Shown in pieces: positions 1 to 7,070 of a stretch of 64,000 bases of DNA. A program made the translations under genes and the position numbers. The stretch covers positions 37,673 through 101,672 of the forward strand of contig CAYQTE010000009.1 of assembly GCA_964420285.1 (NCBI GenBank), in the 5' to 3' direction. Each line of letters opens with the position of its first letter. The first letter of the stretch is position 1. The DNA comes from CAYQTE01 sp964420285. GTDB taxonomy: Bacteria > Planctomycetota > Phycisphaerae > Tepidisphaerales > Tepidisphaeraceae. Under the pieces are notes generated by a model that ran no database searches, was not told where the DNA came from, and saw nothing but the letters and a program-made list of their open reading frames with translations.

Positions 1-2
1 GG

Positions 3-101
3 GGCCTTTGGACGATCATTGGCGGCGGCGTGCTGGTCGTCGCCATCATCGCGGCGCGCGGAATCGCCATGAAAGCTGTGGACCGCAAAACGTGCCCTTG
101 A
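3..101 (+). CDS. C-terminal tail of a membrane protein (5' end outside window)
   Basis: An open frame enters from the left edge and ends at a TGA. The 32 visible residues contain a hydrophobic run (LWTIIGGGVLVVAIIAA) followed by basic residues (RGIAMKAVDRK), which looks like a C-terminal transmembrane helix with a short positive tail. Nothing more can be said about function. It could also be chance coding, because only the tail is visible. Confidence 0.35.
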   Translation, partial: GLWTIIGGGVLVVAIIAARGIAMKAVDRKTCP

Positions 102-190
102 GATGGCGTTGTTGCAGTGGACCGCATTGCAGTTACAATAGCCGGCCGTGGCGGGCAGATCTGTAAGGCAAAGTACATTGGAGAATCGAC

Positions 191-1642
191 ATGCGGATGA
201 GGACATTCATCGTGTGCTGCGTCGCAGCGTTGGTGTCGGCGATCATGGCTTGTCCATCGTCGGCACAGATGGGCCGGACATGGCCATCGGAGAAGAAGAT
301 TGTGCCGGACCCGGTCACCGGGTTGCCGCTGGAATTCCTTACCAGCACCGACGGCACGTACACACAGTCGAAAATCTACCAGACGCATCGTCAATGGACC
401 TCGGACGGAAAATGGCTCATTTTCCGCGGCACGCGTGAGACTGGCTCGCAGGCGATGGCGGTGAACGAAGAGTCCGGGCTTATCGTGCAGGTCACGGAGA
501 ACGGCTTCATGGGAATGCTGTGCGCCGGCAACAAGACGATGAAGCTGTACGTCATGCAGAGCGGCGGTGGAGGCGGAGCACGAGGTGCGGCCCCGGCGGC
601 GGCGCCCGGCGCGGCCCCTGCCGCGGGAGCGGCACCGGCCGCTGGCGCAGCGCCGGCGGCGGGCGCGCGTGGCGCTGGCCGTGGCCCGCGCGGGCCGCAG
701 CAGATTATCGAAATCGACATGGAAGAACTCTTTGCCGACGTGCTGGCCAAAACCGTCAAGCCCGCGGCCAATTACACCCGCGTCTGCGGGACGATTCCGG
801 CGACCCTTCCGGCCGACGGCAATATGGGCCTCGACAGCAACGATGATTTCATGTACTTCCGCGTCAACGGGCCCGAGACCGCCCAATTGTCGCCGGGACA
901 GACCCTGTCCAAGGGCTTCGGCCCGCGGGGCATGGGCGCCGGACCCAGCGGCCTGCGCAGCATGAATCTCAAGACCGGCGAGATCAAGATGATCTGCAAC
1001 GTCGGCTTCCAGATCGGACACGTGCAGAGCAATCCGTGGACTCCCAAGCAGATCGTGTTCTGCTGGGAAACCGGCGGCAAGGCGCCGCAGCGCACGTGGT
1101 TCGTCAACGCCGACGGCAGCGGTCTGCGGCCGCTGTTCCCCGAGGCGGATTTTGACTGGATCACCCACGAAGCATTCATCGGCCCCAATGAGGTAGCCAT
1201 CGCCATCCTCGGTCATCGCAGCATTGCTTCGGCCACACCCACTTCGGATTGGGGTGTCGCCGGCACGATGCAGCATCCCACCGGTGTCGGCATCGTGAAC
1301 ATCACCACCCACGAAATGCGGATTGTCGGGCAGGTTCCCGAGGATTCTCCCGGCCGGTCGGACTGGCACGTGGCCGGATCGTCCGACGGCCGCTGGGCCG
1401 CCTGCGACGATTTCGCGTATGAGGTCTGGGTGTTCGACCGCAAGAACAGCGAGCGGACGCTCCTGGCCGGTCCGCAGAAGACCGGTGCGGACCACATCCA
1501 CCCGACCTTTAACGGTGACAACACCAAGATCGAGATCGAATCAGCCCTGATCTCGAAGGACAATCGGTCGCTAAACATCTGCGTGGTGCCGATGCCCAAG
1601 TCGCTGCTGAATCGCACCTACTCGCAGAAGCTCGAGCCGTGA
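191..1642 (+). CDS. Secreted oligogalacturonate lyase-like (PL22-type) beta-propeller protein
   Basis: This 483-residue protein has a signal peptide (about residues 1-25, ending ..SSAQ), so it is exported. The rest reads as repeated beta-propeller blades with His at sites recalling the PL22 oligogalacturonate lyase family: YQTHRQW (63-69), GHVQSNPW, DWITHEAF, SDWHVAG, and near the end HIHPTF, which resembles the metal-binding His-x-His. PL22 enzymes cleave short pectin fragments by beta-elimination using a Mn-type metal. An Ala/Gly/Pro-rich insertion (residues 124-169, AAPAAG repeats) interrupts an early blade and is not typical of the family. A ribosome site (GGAG) lies 7 bases before the ATG. 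Family assignment is from motif memory; the substrate is inferred. A general PD40/TolB-like propeller is the alternative. Confidence 0.6.
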   Translation: MRMRTFIVCCVAALVSAIMACPSSAQMGRTWPSEKKIVPDPVTGLPLEFLTSTDGTYTQSKIYQTHRQWTSDGKWLIFRGTRETGSQAMAVNEESGLIVQVTENGFMGMLCAGNKTMKLYVMQSGGGGGARGAAPAAAPGAAPAAGAAPAAGAAPAAGARGAGRGPRGPQQIIEIDMEELFADVLAKTVKPAANYTRVCGTIPATLPADGNMGLDSNDDFMYFRVNGPETAQLSPGQTLSKGFGPRGMGAGPSGLRSMNLKTGEIKMICNVGFQIGHVQSNPWTPKQIVFCWETGGKAPQRTWFVNADGSGLRPLFPEADFDWITHEAFIGPNEVAIAILGHRSIASATPTSDWGVAGTMQHPTGVGIVNITTHEMRIVGQVPEDSPGRSDWHVAGSSDGRWAACDDFAYEVWVFDRKNSERTLLAGPQKTGADHIHPTFNGDNTKIEIESALISKDNRSLNICVVPMPKSLLNRTYSQKLEP

Positions 1643-1662
1643 TTGGGAAGGCGGGTTTCGTC

Positions 1663-1695
1663 AGCGGCGCCATGGACATGGCGCCGCTTTTTTTT
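1663..1695 (+). terminator. Rho-independent terminator
   Basis: A perfect 12-base inverted repeat (AGCGGCGCCATG / CATGGCGCCGCT) separated by GA is followed by eight T residues on the plus strand. It lies just after the propeller gene and before the end of the convergent FapA gene, so it should stop plus-strand transcription. Read from the minus strand there is no T tract. Confidence 0.9.
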
Positions 1696-1762
1696 GCGCT
1701 GCGCGAGGCCGGGGACCGTCGCGGGGAGATGAGCGAGGGGTTCACCGTGACCCCAAGGCCGC

Positions 1763-3190
1763 CTACGCGGCCTGGAAGTCGACCAACTGCTCTGCCTTTG
1801 CTTCCTCAATCGGGTCGATCGGCCATGATCGCAGAGCGCTTTTTGAACGGTCGTTGCCGTCGATGAGCAGGATCTGAGGCACGTCGCCCGACTTGCGCGC
1901 CGCCAGCGTCAGCGGACCCTGTATGGCCGACTCAAACGCTGTCTCCACGCCCAGGAAGCGGACGACGACGCCAGCGTGGACCATGTCGGCCACCTGGATC
2001 TCGGTGCGGGCGTTGGCAGTCAGCAGGCTCATGTGCCGTTCGCGCTCGGCCACCATGCGCGTTGTGGCGGTTTCCAATTCCTCGGCCTCGTAAAGCAATT
2101 CCGTCGCCTTTTCCCGCTGCTGAGTCGTGAGGCGTTTCATCTGCTTGAGCAGCGGTTCGATCTTTGCCCGAATGTCGCGGGCGCGCTTGCGGCTGGCGCC
2201 GATGGCGGCACAACTGGGGGTGACGAACGACCGGCAAATCACGCTGTTACCGGCCTCGACGATTGTGCGCACGCCGTTGAGGTGTCCAAGTTCGCGGCAG
2301 GAAATGCCGCCGTTTGCCGCCACCGCGCCGCCATAAATCGGGCCGTGCGCGACCGTCAGCCGTCCGGCGCAGGAGACCCGGCTGTGTACAATCTCGCTCT
2401 GTGCATGCACATCCGCGCCGGCGATAACCACGCCACCGTTGATGAAGAGGCAGCGCAGATCGCCGCCGATGACAAATCGACCGCTTTGCGTGCCGACGAT
2501 CCCGCCTTTGACGTTGACCGAACCGCCGGTCTGCAGACGGATGGATTCGATGGCCCCTCCGACCGTCAGCGATCCGCTGAGTTGAAGGCGGCGTCCCTCG
2601 GCGAGCGTGCCCCTGACGACCATGTCCCCGTCGAAGTTGACCGGCGGTGGGTTGTCGTCGTCGTCAGCTCGAAGTTCGAGCAACGGCTCGACCGACAGGA
2701 CGTTGCCGTTGAGCCGCAGGCTGCCGGCGGCCGTGGCGATGATTTCGGCTTTGTCGACATTGAGGTTCCGGCCGATTTTCAGGGGTTGCTGGTCCTTTTC
2801 GGGGATGATGGGCTGGCCGAAAACATCGCGGCCGTCAACCCCGGGGACTGTGGGAACAAGCGTCCCGATGACCTGTCCGACAGTGACTCTGGCGATCGTG
2901 CCGGCGACCTCATCAGCCAGAGGCACGCGAAAATCGACGTGTTCGGGGCGAGGAGGCACGGCGGGCGTACCGGAGGCAACGACAATCGAAATCGCCTCGC
3001 GCTTGCGGTTTTCCAGAGCTTCGATAACCAGGCCGTCGTCAAAAGAGGCGAGCTTCATGTCGCGAAGGCCGGCGATGACGGACGCCGCTGTGACGGCCGC
3101 ACCGGCCTGAATGTCAAGCGTGACAGTTGCCCGATCCGGCGACAGTTGAAGCTGGAATCCGGTCTGCTGTTCAGCGACTAGTGTTGCCAT
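1763..3190 (-). CDS. fapA: FapA/DUF342 family protein at the end of the chemosensory cluster
   Basis: This 475-residue protein matches the DUF342/FapA family. An N-terminal region is followed by a Gly/Val-rich repetitive beta-helix stretch (about residues 165-330, with turns such as GGSVNVKGGI and GGDLRCLFINGG), then a coiled coil (about 340-400, rich in Lys/Glu/Arg), and an acidic tail. FapA proteins have been linked to polar flagellar assembly and signalling in Vibrio; elsewhere the role is unclear. Here it is the last gene of the che cluster, 26 bases after a cheY gene on the same strand, so a role in the output or scaffolding of that system is inferred. No flagellar gene is visible in the window. 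Confidence 0.75.
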   Translation of the reverse strand: MATLVAEQQTGFQLQLSPDRATVTLDIQAGAAVTAASVIAGLRDMKLASFDDGLVIEALENRKREAISIVVASGTPAVPPRPEHVDFRVPLADEVAGTIARVTVGQVIGTLVPTVPGVDGRDVFGQPIIPEKDQQPLKIGRNLNVDKAEIIATAAGSLRLNGNVLSVEPLLELRADDDDNPPPVNFDGDMVVRGTLAEGRRLQLSGSLTVGGAIESIRLQTGGSVNVKGGIVGTQSGRFVIGGDLRCLFINGGVVIAGADVHAQSEIVHSRVSCAGRLTVAHGPIYGGAVAANGGISCRELGHLNGVRTIVEAGNSVICRSFVTPSCAAIGASRKRARDIRAKIEPLLKQMKRLTTQQREKATELLYEAEELETATTRMVAERERHMSLLTANARTEIQVADMVHAGVVVRFLGVETAFESAIQGPLTLAARKSGDVPQILLIDGNDRSKSALRSWPIDPIEEAKAEQLVDFQAA

Positions 3191-3216
3191 GATCTTTCCC
3201 CATCATCTATGTTCCC

Positions 3217-3594
3217 TCAAGCCGCCTTGGCCTTGGCCAGAGTCTGAGTGACCCTCTCCATCAGCGATTCGGGCGTAAAGGGCTTGACGACGTAGTTGTT
3301 GACACCCGCCCGGATGGCATCGAGAACCCGGACCTTTTCGGCTTCGGTGGTCGCCATGATCATCAGGGTCTTTTTGTCGGTCTCGCGGACCTTCCTCACC
3401 AGAGTGATGCCATCCATGTTCGGCATGTTCCAGTCGACGAGCATGAGATCAAATCCGTTAGGAGTCGCAGCGATGGCGCACAGAGCCTCCAGCCCGTCGC
3501 CGGCCTCGGCGAATTCGATTCCGGGCAGGGCGGAGAGAACCCGCTTCTGAATCGTTCGCATGGTCTTCGAATCGTCAACAAGCAGACATTTCAT
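3217..3594 (-). CDS. cheY: CheY-type single-domain response regulator
   Basis: This is a 125-residue stand-alone receiver domain. The acidic pocket is D7/D8, the phosphoacceptor is D54 (in VDWNMP), the switch Thr is T82 or T83, and the conserved Lys is K104 (KPFTP). It has no output domain, so it should act by binding a target protein after phosphorylation by CheA. It lies between the cheX genes and fapA on the same strand. A second, similar CheY is encoded further upstream in the same cluster, so the two may divide output and phosphate-sink roles; this is inferred. Confidence 0.9.
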   Translation of the reverse strand: MKCLLVDDSKTMRTIQKRVLSALPGIEFAEAGDGLEALCAIAATPNGFDLMLVDWNMPNMDGITLVRKVRETDKKTLMIMATTEAEKVRVLDAIRAGVNNYVVKPFTPESLMERVTQTLAKAKAA

Positions 3595-3619
3595 GGCGTT
3601 ATCCTCCGATGTTTTCCAG

Positions 3620-4114
3620 TCAATTACCCGGATTCCTCATGATGCAGACCTCAACCGCAAAACTGCCGAAGGTCGTGTTGCACGGAATGACCAGGCAGGG
3701 GATCGTGTGCATGTTCGCCACGACATACCCGTTGCCGATCACGACCGTCGGTATGGAAATGCTCGCCAGACCGCCCAGATGCTGCTTGGCGCTGCCGGCA
3801 ATCATGTTCGTCAGCTCGCCGATGGCATCGGCGAAATCGGGATCGTTGCGAGCAAGCTTTGCCCCGGCAAACGCCTCCACCAACTTCTCGGCGGCGGCGT
3901 CTGAGAAACTCACCATGACCGATCCGGTCAATTGGCCGGAAAATCCGATGATTCCGCACACCTGATAGCTGGTGCTGGCATCGGTCTTGAGAAAAGGTTT
4001 ATCCACCCTGGTCTGCACGTGTGCCATTGTTTGCAGAACATCGCGCACGGCATTCATGAATGGCGCGATGAGCTTCACGGTATCGGATTGAGGGGGTGCT
4101 TGTGTTTGAGTCAT
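3620..4114 (-). CDS. cheX: CheX-type chemotaxis phosphatase (first of a pair)
   Basis: This 164-residue protein has the CheC/CheX-family signature AIGELTNMIAG, carrying the Glu and Asn that remove phosphate from CheY-P. Only one such motif is present, as in CheX; CheC has two. The start at MTQTQ is chosen because the frame further upstream is unlike the family and would overlap the neighbouring cheX gene. It is followed by cheY and preceded by a second cheX gene. Its role is to shorten the life of the phosphorylated response regulator in the cytoplasm. Confidence 0.85.
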   Translation of the reverse strand: MTQTQAPPQSDTVKLIAPFMNAVRDVLQTMAHVQTRVDKPFLKTDASTSYQVCGIIGFSGQLTGSVMVSFSDAAAEKLVEAFAGAKLARNDPDFADAIGELTNMIAGSAKQHLGGLASISIPTVVIGNGYVVANMHTIPCLVIPCNTTFGSFAVEVCIMRNPGN

Positions 4115-4149
4115 AACCTTCTCGGTTGGACATAAGAATGCCGCATGCA

Positions 4150-4617
4150 TCAGGCTGCGGCGGACTGCTCCTGAATTTTTTCGAGGATCGTCAGTGAAAC
4201 AACGCTGCCCGCGCAGACAAACGCGATGCGGTTGATCAGGCGGCTGCCGGGCACGCGCGCCGAATAGTCGCCGCCTTCGACGACAGCCGGAAGCGAGAGG
4301 AAGCATCCGCCGGGCAAGAGCGCCTTGATGTTGCCGCCGAGCATGTTGACCAGTTCCGCGATCGCATCCTGAAGATCGGGGACGGTGAGCTTGTCCGTGT
4401 CGGTGCTGAACATGGCCGAGGCCGCCAGCCGCGCGACCTCGATCGGGCAGTCGAGCAGGATCGCGCCGTTCCAGGCGCCGGCAATCTGGATGCACGCGGC
4501 CATCGAGCGAGGGCGATTCGCAAGAATTCCGGACGTTTCGGCCTCAATCGGCCGGCCAAGGGTCGTTTCCCAGATGGTTTTGGCAATCTGAAAGATCTCG
4601 TCTGAATTGAAAGTCAT
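4150..4617 (-). CDS. cheX: CheX-like chemotaxis phosphatase (second of a pair)
   Basis: This is a 155-residue protein of the CheC/CheX family with the catalytic-type motif AIAELVNMLGGNIKAL (Glu and Asn present). It is clearly related to, but diverged from, the adjacent CheX. The start MTFNSDEIF is chosen because the longer frame would run into cheR and lacks family similarity. Lying directly between cheR and the other cheX, it belongs to the same transcription unit. Two CheX proteins for two CheY proteins suggests matched pairs, which is an inference. Confidence 0.8.
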   Translation of the reverse strand: MTFNSDEIFQIAKTIWETTLGRPIEAETSGILANRPRSMAACIQIAGAWNGAILLDCPIEVARLAASAMFSTDTDKLTVPDLQDAIAELVNMLGGNIKALLPGGCFLSLPAVVEGGDYSARVPGSRLINRIAFVCAGSVVSLTILEKIQEQSAAA

Positions 4618-4637
4618 GAGTGTTCTCCGATCACCGC

Positions 4638-5477
4638 TCACGCCGCATTGGCGACACGCTGCCTGATCCGGTAACAACTGCTCTTTTCGATCGGCGTCCG
4701 CTCCAGGCCGTCGTCCAGGCCCATGCTGGTTTCGGCCGAGCCAAGGAAGAGATATCCGTCCGGCCTAAGCAGTTGCCTGGCCTGTGCCAGGATGCCGCTC
4801 TTGGTGGGTGTATCAAAATAGATCAGGACGTTGCGCATGAAGATGATGTCCATCGGGGGCAGATTGAGCCAGGGCTGAACGAGATTCATTTCACGGAACT
4901 CGATCATGGTCCGCAGGCGGTCCTTGACCTGCCAGACAAGGCCGCGTTTTTCGAAATACTTGACCAGCATCGCCGCCGGCAGCCCGCGATTGACTTCGAT
5001 CTGGTTGTAAGACCCGCTCCTTGAGCGGGCGATCATATCCAGAGAGATATCGGTGGCGATGAAGATCAGCTTCCATTCCTCGACACGGGGGATGTTCTCG
5101 CACAGTGTCATGGCGATGGAATACGGTTCCTGGCCGGTTGAACTGGCGGCGCACCAGATGGTCAGCGACTTTGTCGCCGCGCGGGCGGCCAGCAATGTCG
5201 GCAGAATCTGCTTCTTTAGCGCCTCGAACGGAGACTGATCGCGAAAGAAGCTGGTTTCATTGGTCGTCATGGCCTCGACGGTGAGACGATGCAGGGGATC
5301 GAGGCGATTGCCCCTCAAACGGGAAACCAGAGCGCCGATGGATTCAATGTTCTGCTGGCGGATCAGCGCGGCCAGACGGGCTTCGACCAGGTACTCCTTG
5401 CCCGTCTCCAGCACGATTCCGGACCGGCCCCTCACGAGGTCGCATACGTAATCAAAATCTGCCCTGGCGATCGGCAT
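4638..5477 (-). CDS. cheR: CheR chemotaxis protein methyltransferase
   Basis: This 279-residue protein is a full-length CheR, which transfers methyl groups from S-adenosylmethionine to glutamates of chemoreceptors. The N-terminal helical domain (about 1-70) is followed by the SAM-binding methyltransferase domain with TTNETSFFRD (71-80), CAASSTGQEPYS (109-120) and a later RNVLIYFD motif. It lies between cheB and the cheX pair on the same strand, consistent with an adaptation module acting on the receptor encoded upstream. Confidence 0.95.
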   Translation of the reverse strand: MPIARADFDYVCDLVRGRSGIVLETGKEYLVEARLAALIRQQNIESIGALVSRLRGNRLDPLHRLTVEAMTTNETSFFRDQSPFEALKKQILPTLLAARAATKSLTIWCAASSTGQEPYSIAMTLCENIPRVEEWKLIFIATDISLDMIARSRSGSYNQIEVNRGLPAAMLVKYFEKRGLVWQVKDRLRTMIEFREMNLVQPWLNLPPMDIIFMRNVLIYFDTPTKSGILAQARQLLRPDGYLFLGSAETSMGLDDGLERTPIEKSSCYRIRQRVANAA

Positions 5478-5498
5478 GGTTGGTCCTGATTCCTACGC

Positions 5499-6605
5499 TC
5501 AAGCTGACATCGCGGCCGCAACGCACGGCCGCCGCAGGTTCACACAACGCACAATCTCACCGGCAATTTCGTTGAGCGGCAGCACCTTGTCCGCCAGCCC
5601 GGCCTGGGCGACAAACCCGGGCATTCCCCAGACCACCGACGAAGCCTCGTCCTGCACGATGACCCGCCCGCCGGCCTCGCGAATCCGCTCGCATCCGCGC
5701 ATGCCGTCGTACCCCATGCCCGTCAGAACCACCGCCAGCACGTTGGCGCCGTAGACGGAAGCGACGGACCGAAACAGCACATCGACGGCCGGCCGGCAGG
5801 AATTCTGCGGCGGCTCCATGTTTGTTGACACAACCACTCGATTGCCCTGGCGTGCGACGACCATGTGGCATCCGCCCGGTGCGACGATGACCTGGCCCGG
5901 CTCGATAGATGTACCTCCGGCCCCTTCGCGCACCTGGACCGAACATTGCTTGGCCAGCCGGTCGGCCAGAAGCTTGGTGAAGATCGGCGGCATGTGCTGA
6001 ACAATCACCACCGGCACCGGCAACGATCGCGGCAACATCGGCAGCATGGCCGACAGCGCATTGGGGCCGCCGGTCGAGACGCCGATCGCGACAATGTCTA
6101 TTGTGCTGGGTGCTGCCAGTGCCCGAACCACCGGCCTGGTGATTGCGGGCTTGACGGACACGGGCTTGGCAGACATAGCCTCGGGCGCCGGCTCTTCGCG
6201 CACGCCGCATAGGGCCTTGATCTTCGGAATCAAATCACTCTTGATGCGGGAAAAGGCGGCGGCGATGCTGCCGACATTGGCGGGCTTGGTCACATAATCG
6301 TTGGCGCCGGCCGCCAGTGCGTCCAGCGTCGCCTCGGCGCCGCGTTCGGTCAGGGTGCTGAACATGATGACGGGGAGTTTCGGATATGTCTTTCGCAGCT
6401 CCCGGAGCGTCGAAAGGCCGTCCATTTCCGGCATCTCGATGTCCAGCGTCACCACATCCGGATTCACCTGCGGAATCTTGGCCAGGGCGATACGGCCGTT
6501 GGCGGCGGTAAAGACTTCAAGGTCCGGCTCAGCGCTCAGGGCGTCGGTGAGGATTCGCCTCACGACCACCGCGTCATCGACAATCAGGACTCTGAGCCTG
6601 GGCAT
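5499..6605 (-). CDS. cheB: CheB protein-glutamate methylesterase/deamidase
   Basis: This 368-residue protein has an N-terminal receiver (phosphoacceptor D55 in TLDIEMPEMDG, Lys in TKPA) joined by an Ala/Pro linker to a CheB methylesterase domain. The catalytic triad is visible: Ser177 (GVSTGGPNA), His204 (VQHMPP) and Asp300 (TGMGYDGMRG). It removes methyl groups from receptors when phosphorylated by CheA. The ATG was chosen because GGGAGA lies 5 bases upstream; a GTG one codon earlier is also possible. It lies 21 bases upstream of cheR. Confidence 0.95.
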   Translation of the reverse strand: MPRLRVLIVDDAVVVRRILTDALSAEPDLEVFTAANGRIALAKIPQVNPDVVTLDIEMPEMDGLSTLRELRKTYPKLPVIMFSTLTERGAEATLDALAAGANDYVTKPANVGSIAAAFSRIKSDLIPKIKALCGVREEPAPEAMSAKPVSVKPAITRPVVRALAAPSTIDIVAIGVSTGGPNALSAMLPMLPRSLPVPVVIVQHMPPIFTKLLADRLAKQCSVQVREGAGGTSIEPGQVIVAPGGCHMVVARQGNRVVVSTNMEPPQNSCRPAVDVLFRSVASVYGANVLAVVLTGMGYDGMRGCERIREAGGRVIVQDEASSVVWGMPGFVAQAGLADKVLPLNEIAGEIVRCVNLRRPCVAAAMSA

Positions 6606-6631
6606 CACATTCTCCCGGATCCGACTTCAAT

Positions 6632-6997
6632 TCAGGCAGCGGCCAGCATGCCGATCTTTTCCTTGAGGATTTCCGGCGTGAAAGGCTTCATGACGTATTC
6701 GTCGGCGCCGGCTTCCAGCGCCCGGACGACGTCTTCCGTCTCTACTTCGGTTGTAACCATGATCATCTTCATGGACACATTGGCCGGGTCCGAACGAACG
6801 GCGCGCACGAAGTCGTAGCCGTTGAGCACGGGCATGTTCCAATCGACCAGGGCCAGGCCGAACGGACCGTCGCTGTGCAGTCGCTGCAAACCCTCCTGGC
6901 CGTTGCCCGCCTCAACCACCTCATGGCCCATGCCGCTCAGCGTGGTCCTCAGGATCGACCTCATCGCCCGCGAATCGTCGACAACAAGCACTCGCAT
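6632..6997 (-). CDS. cheY: CheY-type single-domain response regulator
   Basis: This 121-residue receiver domain has the acidic pair D7/D8, phosphoacceptor D52 (VDWNMP), T82/T83 and K104 (KPFTP). It closely resembles the other CheY of the cluster, including the VDWNMP and KPFTPE segments, so the two probably arose by duplication. It is the first gene after an intergenic terminator-like hairpin that separates it from the receptor gene, and it precedes cheB by 26 bases. Confidence 0.9.
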   Translation of the reverse strand: MRVLVVDDSRAMRSILRTTLSGMGHEVVEAGNGQEGLQRLHSDGPFGLALVDWNMPVLNGYDFVRAVRSDPANVSMKMIMVTTEVETEDVVRALEAGADEYVMKPFTPEILKEKIGMLAAA

Positions 6998-7012
6998 CGC
7001 CGCTCCTGTGTT

Positions 7013-7053
7013 TCAAGTAAAACGCCGCGCCGGCGTGTTCTGCCGGCGCGGCG
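7013..7053 (-). terminator. Rho-independent terminator or attenuator inside the che cluster
   Basis: On the minus strand a 12-base-pair G+C-only stem (CGCCGCGCCGGC / GCCGGCGCGGCG) with a 7-base loop is followed by TTTTACTT. It lies between the stop of the receptor gene and the start of cheY. It should end, or partly end, transcripts coming from cheA-cheW-mcp, lowering expression of the downstream cheY-cheB-cheR-cheX genes or marking a second transcription unit. Confidence 0.85.
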
Positions 7054-7070
7054 GGGGTTTTGGACTGCGA

